Below, piece after piece: positions 15,450 through 22,525 of a stretch of DNA of 37,795 nt (the stretch's first letter is position 1; each line of letters opens with the position of its first letter). A program made the translations under genes and the position numbers. Source of the DNA: Bacteroidota bacterium (GTDB taxonomy: Bacteria > Bacteroidota > Bacteroidia > SXHM01); the NCBI GenBank assembly GCA_947478465.1, contig CANJWH010000029.1, forward strand, positions 1 to 37,795. The letters run 5' to 3'. The notes below the pieces were generated by a model. It was not told the origin of the DNA. It ran no database searches and saw nothing but the letters and a program-made list of their open reading frames with translations.

Positions 15450-18400
15450 TTATTTCCCAATCATCTTACCCAAAATCTCCTGAGCGGCTATTGGAATTAC
15501 AGTGCCGGGTCCAAACACGGCTGTGGCTCCTGCTTTAATAAGATATTCATAATCATTGCGCGGAATTACACCGCCAACTACAACCAATATATCTTCTCTT
15601 CCGTAGTTTTTCAATAATTCAATTAATTGCGGAACCAGTGTTTTGTGTCCGCCTGCAAGTGAAGAAATTCCAAGAATATGTACATCGTTTTCGATGGCTT
15701 GTTTTGCAACCTCGGCAGGGGTTTGAAACAGCGGACCGATGTCCACATCAAAACCCATGTCGGCAAACGAGGTGGCAATAACTTTTGCTCCGCGGTCGTG
15801 GCCGTCCTGTCCCATTTTGGCTACAAGAATACGCGGTCTACGACCTTCGATTTTTGCAAAGGCATCGGACATTTCACGGGCTTTACGGAAATTTTCATCG
15901 CCCGGAACTTCTGAAGAATATACGTTTGAGATGGAACGTGTCACTGCTTTATATCTGCCGAATATTTTTTCACAAGCATAAGAAATTTCTCCGAGTGTAG
16001 CACGTTTACGTGCGGCATCTATGGCCAACTCCAGCAGGTTTCCATTACCGGTTTCGCAAGCAAGTGTTAGCTCATCAAGGGCATTCTGCACCTCTTCATT
16101 ATTTCTTTCGGCTTTTAGTTTGCGCAAACGCTCTACCTGATTTTTGCGCACTTCTACGTTGTCAACTTCCAATACATCAAAGCGTTCTTCAGTATCAGTT
16201 CGGTAAGCGTTTACGCCTACAATTAGATCTTTTCCGGCATCAATCCGCGCCTGACGTTTGGCTGCAACTTCTTCAATTCGCATCTTGGGCAAACCTGTTT
16301 CAATAGCTTTTGCCATGCCACCCAGTTCCTCCACTTCCTGAATTAATTTCCATGCTTTTTGTGCGAGTTCGTGCGTGAGGTATTCTACATAATACGAGCC
16401 TGCCCAGGGGTCAATGGCTTTGGTAACCAGTGTTTCGTGCTGAATATATTTTTGGGTATCGCGTGCAATTCCAGCAGAAAAATCTGTTGGTAGAGCAACG
16501 GCTTCGTCCAGAGAATTGGTGTGCAATGATTGTGTTCCGCCCAGCACCGCAGCCATTGCTTCAACGGTAGTTCTCGTTACATTGTTAAACGGGTCTTGCT
16601 CGGTTAAGCTCCATCCCGAAGTCTGACAATGTGTTCGCAATGCCATTGATTTTTCGTCTTTGGGATTGAACTGCTTTACAATTTTAGCCCACAACATTCG
16701 CCCTGCGCGCATCTTGGCAATCTCCATAAAATGGTTCATGCCTATGCCCCAGAAAAAAGAAAGACGTGGCGCAAAATCATCAATGCTCATTCCGGTTTTC
16801 AAGCCCGTGCGGATGTATTCCAAACCATCGGCAAGCGTGTAGGCTAATTCAATATCGGCAGTGGCACCTGCCTCGTGCATGTGGTAACCCGAAATACTGA
16901 TGCTGTTGAATTTCTTCATGTGCTTTGAAGTGTATTCAAAAATATCGGCCACAATGCGCATGGATTGCAAAGGCGGATAGATATACGTATTGCGCACCAT
17001 GAACTCTTTTAGAATGTCGTTTTGAATAGTCCCCTGAAGCTTGTCGGCACTAACACCCTGCTCTTCTGCCGCGACAATATAGAAGGCGAGAACAGGCAGC
17101 ACGGCACCGTTCATGGTCATGGAAACCGACATCTTGTCTAACGGAATTCCATCAAATAATATCTTCATGTCCAGCACCGAGTCGATGGCAACTCCTGCTT
17201 TTCCAACATCGCCCACCACTTTCTCATGGTCGGAATCATAGCCGCGATGCGTTGCTAAATCGAATGCAACGGATAAGCCCATTTGTCCGCCTGCAAGATT
17301 GCGCCTGTAAAAAGCATTTGACTCTTCAGCCGTGCTGAAACCCGCATACTGCCTGATGGTCCAGGGACGGGCAAGGTACATGGATGCATAAGGCCCTCGT
17401 AGAAAAGGCGAGATACCGGCAGCAAAATTCAGGTGTTCAAAATCGTTGGTATCAGAATGGGTGAAGGAAGATTTTACGGGAATATTCTCGGGCGACAACC
17501 ATGTTTTTTCTGATGCGGTTAGCGAAGCTGAAGCAGCTTTAGTTGCTGCAGCATTTCCACCGATTAAGCTCCATGCTTTCTCAGCCAACTCGTGCGTTAA
17601 TGTCTCAATATAATAAGCACCTGCAGCGGGATCGGCAACTTTATCAAAGAATGATTCTTCTTTCAGCAACAACTGAATGTTTCGTGCGTTGCGCATGGAA
17701 AATTCATTTTCGTTTCCATCGTAAGGCATTACATAAAGCGCATCACAACCGCCTGCAACTGCCGACATAGCCGAGCAGCCCGAACGTATCATATTGTTGA
17801 AATTATTCTTGTTGACAGGGCTTGTCACTGAAGTATAGCTGCGAACAAAAGCCTCGGGGATAGTTCCCTGAATATATTTCCCCGCAACTTTTTTCCACAG
17901 CAAACGGAAGGCACGAAGCTTCGCAATCTCCAAAAAATAATCACTACCCACAGAAAAACTAAACTGCATCTGTCGCGCAATTTTTTCGGCAGGCACATTT
18001 CTTTTTGTCAGGCGCGAGAAATATTCATCAGCTTGCGAAAGTGCGTGAGCCAGTTGCTGCACCAATGATGAATTATTACCTGAATCAATGCTGATGGTTT
18101 TGAAACCAGGCAGTTCTGCATCCAATAACAAAATATAAAAAGCTGTTTTGCTTAGGTCGCTGTCGTCTTGTCCTTTTCCTGAAAGAGGAGCAATTTCAAT
18201 GGAGCCTGTCAGCGTTTTTTTATCAATGTATTGTTCTTCGGCAATTTCAACCAAACACTTTACCAAGTCGGCAGGCTTATTCTGCGCACTGAAATGAAGG
18301 GAGACAGCATCTACAAAAATGTCTTTCAGCAAAAGTGAAAGATCAGCTTTTGTCATCAGTAAATCGGCATTGCCGAAATACAATGAATTCGCACCGCCCT

Positions 18401-18677
18401 GCAATGCTGCTAATGCTTTACGGTTTGCATCCGAAATATTTTTAATCGAAATCTGCTGTTGTATCTGCCACTCCTTATATCCATACAAAGGAGAATCAAA
18501 CCCCTGCAGGTTATGAAAGTCTTCTTTTACAAAAAACGGACTGATGTGAATGCTGTCCTCTCCTCCCCTGTTGAAATACGCAGAGATGTTATCGGTTTTA
18601 AGTTCTTTTAAAATACGCTCTTCCCATTGTGCACGGGTATGGGATGGGAAATCAGAGAACAGTTTTTCGGATGACAT
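15450..18677 (-). CDS. methylmalonyl-CoA mutase, small and large subunits fused
   Basis: The enzyme interconverts methylmalonyl-CoA and succinyl-CoA using adenosylcobalamin. The 1075-residue chain has an N-terminal MutA-like half (about 2-385, with [22 protein letters not shown] and [17 protein letters not shown]) that lacks its own B12 domain. From about 413 follows a complete Mut[21 protein letters not shown] (Tyr444), [21 protein letters not shown] (His599), [12 protein letters not shown]-terminal cobalamin-binding domain (948-1075) has the DGHDRG motif (Asp958, His960, Gly963). MutA and MutB are normally two proteins. There is no G-protein domain, so it is not IcmF. The start at 18677 is set by the promoter just upstream; the longer frame from TTG 18713 would contain that promoter. 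CinA is upstream on the same strand. Confidence 0.95.
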   Translation of the reverse strand: MSSEKLFSDFPSHTRAQWEERILKELKTDNISAYFNRGGEDSIHISPFFVKEDFHNLQGFDSPLYGYKEWQIQQQISIKNISDANRKALAALQGGANSLYFGNADLLMTKADLSLLLKDIFVDAVSLHFSAQNKPADLVKCLVEIAEEQYIDKKTLTGSIEIAPLSGKGQDDSDLSKTAFYILLLDAELPGFKTISIDSGNNSSLVQQLAHALSQADEYFSRLTKRNVPAEKIARQMQFSFSVGSDYFLEIAKLRAFRLLWKKVAGKYIQGTIPEAFVRSYTSVTSPVNKNNFNNMIRSGCSAMSAVAGGCDALYVMPYDGNENEFSMRNARNIQLLLKEESFFDKVADPAAGAYYIETLTHELAEKAWSLIGGNAAATKAASASLTASEKTWLSPENIPVKSSFTHSDTNDFEHLNFAAGISPFLRGPYASMYLARPWTIRQYAGFSTAEESNAFYRRNLAGGQMGLSVAFDLATHRGYDSDHEKVVGDVGKAGVAIDSVLDMKILFDGIPLDKMSVSMTMNGAVLPVLAFYIVAAEEQGVSADKLQGTIQNDILKEFMVRNTYIYPPLQSMRIVADIFEYTSKHMKKFNSISISGYHMHEAGATADIELAYTLADGLEYIRTGLKTGMSIDDFAPRLSFFWGIGMNHFMEIAKMRAGRMLWAKIVKQFNPKDEKSMALRTHCQTSGWSLTEQDPFNNVTRTTVEAMAAVLGGTQSLHTNSLDEAVALPTDFSAGIARDTQKYIQHETLVTKAIDPWAGSYYVEYLTHELAQKAWKLIQEVEELGGMAKAIETGLPKMRIEEVAAKRQARIDAGKDLIVGVNAYRTDTEERFDVLEVDNVEVRKNQVERLRKLKAERNNEEVQNALDELTLACETGNGNLLELAIDAARKRATLGEISYACEKIFGRYKAVTRSISNVYSSEVPGDENFRKAREMSDAFAKIEGRRPRILVAKMGQDGHDRGAKVIATSFADMGFDVDIGPLFQTPAEVAKQAIENDVHILGISSLAGGHKTLVPQLIELLKNYGREDILVVVGGVIPRNDYEYLIKAGATAVFGPGTVIPIAAQEILGKMIGK

Positions 18678-18683
18678 GGGTGG

Positions 18684-18713
18684 CAAAGATAAATTGATTA
18701 GCGGATGAATCAA
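18684..18713 (-). promoter_or_regulatory. promoter of the mutase gene, almost leaderless
   Basis: On the minus strand TTG (18713-18711), exactly 19 nt, then TATCTTTG (18691-18684). This is the best match to the Bacteroidota consensus in the window. Only 6 nt separate the -7 element from the ATG at 18677, so the transcript should start at or next to the start codon. Confidence 0.6.
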
Positions 18714-18729
18714 TTATCTGATTATCCTA

Positions 18730-19971
18730 TCAACTGATTAAAGCCTTGCGCAACATGTTCAATGCAGTGATTGCGGTAACAGCAATGTTGCGTTCGCGGT
18801 CGCCACCAAATTGAAATTTCTTTGCCTTTACTCCGTTTGGTCCAGCCACTGCTATCCAGACGGTGCCCACGGGTTTGCCTTCCATTCCACCATCAGGACC
18901 GGCAATACCAGAAGCAGAAATTGCCCAATCGGTATTGAACTTTTGCTTAGCTCCAACCGCCATTTGTGTTACTACTTCTTCACTAACTGCGCCATATTTT
19001 TCTAATGTTTCAGTGGTAACACCAAGCATATTGGTTTTGCTTTCATACGAGTAAGAAACTACACCGCCCATGAAATAAGCCGATGAACCGGGAACGGAAG
19101 TAACAAGATGAGCTATCAAACCACCCGAGCAACTTTCGGCCAAAGAAAGTGTTTGCTTCTTTTCTTTTAGCAACCTCCCCACAATTTGTTCCATTGTATC
19201 TTTCTCATAACCGTAAATGTGCTGCGGAATAAGTTTATTCAGTTCTTCAACTTTCTCTTCAACTGCTTCCAGCAAAGTTGTCTCATTGTTTCCTGAAGTT
19301 GATAAACGCAGGCGTACCATGCCAGGTGAAGGCAGGTAAGCAAGTTTAATATTTTTCTCGGCAAGACTATTTTCCCATTCTGCAATTATTTCAGAAAGGA
19401 ATGATTCACCAATGCCTTGCGTTAGGATTGTCCGATGTACAATGGTTGGCAAGCTGAATTTCTTTTTCAGCCGAGGAAGAATTTCTGCACCCATCATCTT
19501 CTTCATCTCATAAGGCACACCGGGCATGGAAATGAAAATTTTTTCTTCATGCTCAAACCACATTCCGGGAGCTGTGCCATTGGCATTATGAATAATGGTA
19601 CAATTCTCAGGAACCTCTGCCTGCTTCAGATTTACACCTGTTACTTCTCTTCCAAATCGCGCAAAAAGTGCTTTCACATGTTGAAAAACATTTTCATCAA
19701 AACGAAGTGAAGTTTTGAAATACTCTACGAGTGTATGCTTAGTAATATCATCTTTTGTTGGACCAAGTCCGCCTGTGATGAGGATAATATCAACACGGCT
19801 TTTTGCTTCGTCCAAAGCTTTCACAATATGTTCAGCATTATCGGAAACGGAAGTAATCTGGTGCACTTTTATTCCAATCAGATTCAACTGCTCGCCCATC
19901 CAGGCAGAGTTCGTATCAACTATTTGCCCGATAAGAATTTCGTCTCCGATGGTTATTATTTCTACTAGCAT
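18730..19971 (-). CDS. cinA: CinA-family nicotinamide-nucleotide amidohydrolase
   Basis: CinA is a two-domain enzyme of NAD salvage: the N-terminal MoaB/MogA-like domain (COG1058, about 1-170) has pyrophosphatase activity and the C-terminal domain (PncC, about 258-413) deamidates NMN. The 413-residue length is standard. Landmarks are ITIGDEILIGQIVDTNS (6-22), ITGGLGPTKDD (65-75) and NGTAPGMW in the first domain; LAESCSGG (277-284, catalytic-serine region), VVSYSYESK (304-312), ISASGIAGPDGG and KPVGTVWIA in the second. It is intact and in the cytoplasm. It is divergent from the delta-60 gene and has a TAnnTTTG element 17 nt upstream. The mutase gene follows after 52 bp but has its own promoter. 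Confidence 0.96.
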   Translation of the reverse strand: MLVEIITIGDEILIGQIVDTNSAWMGEQLNLIGIKVHQITSVSDNAEHIVKALDEAKSRVDIILITGGLGPTKDDITKHTLVEYFKTSLRFDENVFQHVKALFARFGREVTGVNLKQAEVPENCTIIHNANGTAPGMWFEHEEKIFISMPGVPYEMKKMMGAEILPRLKKKFSLPTIVHRTILTQGIGESFLSEIIAEWENSLAEKNIKLAYLPSPGMVRLRLSTSGNNETTLLEAVEEKVEELNKLIPQHIYGYEKDTMEQIVGRLLKEKKQTLSLAESCSGGLIAHLVTSVPGSSAYFMGGVVSYSYESKTNMLGVTTETLEKYGAVSEEVVTQMAVGAKQKFNTDWAISASGIAGPDGGMEGKPVGTVWIAVAGPNGVKAKKFQFGGDRERNIAVTAITALNMLRKALIS

Positions 19972-19988
19972 TCAGGGAAATTTTTTTG

Positions 19989-19996
19989 CAAAACTA
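19989..19996 (-). promoter_or_regulatory. -7 promoter element of cinA
   Basis: TAGTTTTG on the minus strand fits TAnnTTTG, 17 nt before the cinA ATG. The nearest upstream TTTG is only 13 nt away, so the -33 box is not convincing. Confidence 0.4.
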
Positions 19997-20019
19997 TCAA
20001 AGATCGAAACAAAAGCACA

Positions 20020-20050
20020 TTGTTTAAAATCAGAAATAGTTTTATCTTTC
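20020..20050 (+). promoter_or_regulatory. possible promoter of the delta-60 gene
   Basis: TTG (20020-20022), 20 nt, TATCTTTC (20043-20050): one mismatch to TAnnTTTG. The ATG at 20069 is 18 nt downstream. It shares the short divergent region with the cinA promoter element. Confidence 0.35.
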
Positions 20051-20068
20051 AGGCAAATTCATTTGCAG

Positions 20069-22087
20069 ATGAGGGCATTTATATTTTTTATTTTCGGAGT
20101 TTTTTGCTCCCTTTCTGTTTGTTCTCAACCGGGTACGCTAGACCTGACTTTTGATCCCGGAACAGCCGCTAACAGTTCTATTTATAGTATAGCAATTCAA
20201 AGCAACGGGAAAATAATTGTGGCAGGAAATTTTACTGACTTTAACGGCAACTCTTCTATCCGTATTTGCAGATTAAATACAGACGGAACATTTGATAATA
20301 CATTCAGCAGTGGAACAGGACCTGATGCAGCAGTTAGAAAAGTGCTTATTCAACCAGATGGCAAGTTTATTATTTGTGGTGACTTTACTACCTATAATGG
20401 AACTGCAAAAAATAGAATTGCAAGATTGAATTCAAACGGATCTATTGATAATACATTTGACCCGGGTTTGGGAACAAACGGATCTATTCAGACAGCTAGT
20501 TTACAAACGGATGGCAAAATACTAATAGGTGGATTATTTTCATCTTATAACGGGACTTCACGTAATTATCTGGCAAGAGTTAATGCTGACGGAACCAACG
20601 ACTCAGGGTTTAACACAGGCACAGGGCCAAATGGCAATGTTTATAGTTCTTTTATTCAAAATGACGGAAAAATTATTATTGGAGGTCAGTTTACTTTTAT
20701 AAATGGTTTTTTTAATCCACAATTAAGGATAGCCAGATTAAACTCTGATGGTTCAATAGACGGAAGCTTTGCTAACGGACAATCGAGCGGAGATGTTTGG
20801 GCAATAGCTGTTGACCCAAACGGGAGAATATATATTGGTGGTGCGTTTGCAACCTACAGTGGGCAATCTCGCCCAAAAATAGCGCGGCTTGATGCTGCTG
20901 GAAATTTAGATAATGTCTTTAACACAGGTTCAGGAGGGCTTAATTCCAATGTGAGGGCAATAGCAATTCAGCCAAATGGTTACTTACTTGTAGCAGGAGA
21001 CTTTGATAGCTTCAATGGAGTTACAACCAACCATATAATAAGGCTTAGTGATGTTGGTTTAAATGATAATACATTTGTCCCTGTATCAGGAGCTAATGCT
21101 AATATAAGTGCATTAGTTATTCAGAGTGACGAGAAAATATTAATAGCAGGAGATTTTACACTTTATGACGGAGTATCACGCAATCGTGTTGCACGACTTT
21201 CAGGCTGCACAACAGCCCAACCGGGAACTATTTCAGGTAATTTAATAACAGGATGTCCAGGAGTTACCCATACATATTCAATTAGTCCAGTATCTGGAGC
21301 AGACTCATATAACTGGACATTACCTTCAGGTTGGTCAGGAAGTTCTACCAGCACATCAATAAATGCTACTGTAAATGGAGCTGGAGGTACTATTTCTGTT
21401 ACAGCCTATAGTACGCTTTGTGGCAACAGCAGTCAGCAAACATTAGATGTGTCTGATATTCCTGTGCCCGAACCAACTATTTGCCTTGTTACTGTTGATA
21501 CACTTTCAACTCACAACATTATTATTTGGGAAAAACCCATAACTAGTGTGATAGATAGTTTTATAGTTTACAGAGAGGTAACTTCAAATAATTATCAAAG
21601 AATAGCTTCTGTTCCATTCGATTCACTGAATGAATTTCATGATTACGGTGCTAATCCAAATATTACTGCTTTCAAATACAAGATTTCAGTGATAGATACC
21701 TGCGGAATGGAATCAGTGAAAAGCAATTTTCACCGGACTATTCATTTACAAAATCTGGGAAGCGGAAACCTGCAGTGGACATTATATGAAATACAAAATG
21801 ATACAAATCCTGTAATTTATTATCAGATTTACAGGGATGATATTGGCGATGGTAATTTTCAATCAATAAGCCTAACTGTACCTGGGAGTAATGTTACATA
21901 TACAGACCCTTTTTATTCTTCGTATCCAGATGCAAAATATGTTGTTGATGTAAACTGGAATATATCTTGTTCGCCTTTCCGCACAACGGTAAATACTACA
22001 CGCTCAAATCTACATGTTTCGCCCAGCTTGGGAATAGAAAATCAACTTGCGCACCTGATTAAAATTTACCCGAACCCTGCAAAATAA
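20069..22087 (+). CDS. delta-60 repeat surface protein, T9SS sorting domain cut by a stop
   Basis: The 672-residue frame starts with a signal peptide (MRAFIFFIFGVFCSLSVCS, then QPGTLD). Residues about 24-378 are seven delta-60 repeats of about 53 residues, each with the pattern I-Q-x-DGK-I-I-x-GG-F, Y-N-G and R-x-x-RLN-x-DG. An Ig/PKD-like module (about 380-470) and fibronectin-like modules follow. The chain ends IYPNPAK-stop: this is the opening of a T9SS type A sorting domain, and the same frame continues coding the rest of that domain to 22285. As read, the protein would be exported to the periplasm but lack its secretion tail. The ATG at 20069 is preferred over the frame from 19715, which is antisense to cinA. 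Confidence 0.85.
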   Translation: MRAFIFFIFGVFCSLSVCSQPGTLDLTFDPGTAANSSIYSIAIQSNGKIIVAGNFTDFNGNSSIRICRLNTDGTFDNTFSSGTGPDAAVRKVLIQPDGKFIICGDFTTYNGTAKNRIARLNSNGSIDNTFDPGLGTNGSIQTASLQTDGKILIGGLFSSYNGTSRNYLARVNADGTNDSGFNTGTGPNGNVYSSFIQNDGKIIIGGQFTFINGFFNPQLRIARLNSDGSIDGSFANGQSSGDVWAIAVDPNGRIYIGGAFATYSGQSRPKIARLDAAGNLDNVFNTGSGGLNSNVRAIAIQPNGYLLVAGDFDSFNGVTTNHIIRLSDVGLNDNTFVPVSGANANISALVIQSDEKILIAGDFTLYDGVSRNRVARLSGCTTAQPGTISGNLITGCPGVTHTYSISPVSGADSYNWTLPSGWSGSSTSTSINATVNGAGGTISVTAYSTLCGNSSQQTLDVSDIPVPEPTICLVTVDTLSTHNIIIWEKPITSVIDSFIVYREVTSNNYQRIASVPFDSLNEFHDYGANPNITAFKYKISVIDTCGMESVKSNFHRTIHLQNLGSGNLQWTLYEIQNDTNPVIYYQIYRDDIGDGNFQSISLTVPGSNVTYTDPFYSSYPDAKYVVDVNWNISCSPFRTTVNTTRSNLHVSPSLGIENQLAHLIKIYPNPAK

Positions 22088-22285
22088 ATTATTTTTATTG
22101 AACTGCCTGAAACAATCAATTCATGCGTGATTCAAATTCATAATTCGTTGGGGCAAATTATTTATTCAAAAAAAGAAACTGCTAAAAAATCACAAATCAA
22201 CATTGAAAATTTTTCTTCAGGAATCTATCATCTCTCAATAGAAACAAGTTACGGAAGATTTACGAATAAACTTGTAGTTGACTAG
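22088..22285 (+). pseudogene. detached remainder of the T9SS type A sorting domain
   Basis: Directly after the TAA at 22085-22087 the same reading frame runs open for 65 codons to a TAG at 22283-22285. Its translation continues the sorting domain: IIFIELPETINS, IQIHNSLGQIIYSKKE, INIENFSSGIYHLSIE, then FTNKLVVD at the end. These are the normal block order and spacing of a type A C-terminal domain. There is no start codon or leader for it to be made separately. Reading through the stop would give an intact 738-residue protein. Confidence 0.8.
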
Positions 22286-22292
22286 AGTATAT

Positions 22293-22525
22293 ATGAACAA
22301 TTTTTTGAAAATAATTTTAGTTCAGATTTGCTCTTTTGTTTGTTTTTATTCAGCGTATTCTCAACAATATAATTTTAAAAATATACTGCAAAGAACGGTC
22401 TTGGAAGTTCAATTATAAATAACATTTTCCAGGATTCAAAAGGCTATATCTGGTTTGCAACTCAGGGTGGAGGCATCAGTAAGTTCAACGGAAAAGAATT
22501 CAAAAATTTCACAATTGAAGACGGG
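22293..22525 (+). pseudogene. frame-shifted 5' end of the propeller adenylate cyclase gene
   Basis: An ATG at 22293, 7 bp after the preceding gene, opens a signal peptide (NNFLKIILVQICSFVCFYSA, then YSQQYNFK). At the A5 run 22377-22381 the frame is wrong: as read it meets a stop at 22416-22418, while the frame of the downstream gene carries on with KYTAKNGLGSSIINNIFQDS and a first propeller blade GYIWFATQGGGISKFNG. Adding one base in the A-run joins both parts into a single 1015-residue protein. Confidence 0.8.

Noticed and set aside
15450-18713. IcmF-type fused isobutyryl-CoA mutase
   Set aside because: IcmF has an N-terminal B12 domain and a central G-protein domain. Here the B12 domain is C-terminal, no P-loop GTPase motif is present, and the N-terminal half is MutA-like.
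18678-18713. Longer mutase start from TTG at 18713
   Set aside because: The TTG is the -33 box of a near-perfect promoter, and the added 12 residues look like nothing in the family.
19715-20068. Coding extension of the delta-60 gene upstream of its signal peptide
   Set aside because: The open frame is the antisense of the start of cinA; a clean signal peptide begins at the ATG at 20069.
20150-21210. CRISPR or nucleotide tandem repeat
   Set aside because: The periodicity of about 159 bp reflects seven protein-level delta-60 repeats; the DNA copies are too diverged and have no spacer structure.
22371-22390. Programmed -1 ribosomal frameshift in the cyclase gene
   Set aside because: A -1 shift would join the frames, but the codons at the site (TTT AAA AAT) do not form an X XXY YYZ heptamer, and the A-run is only five long, too short for usual transcriptional slippage.
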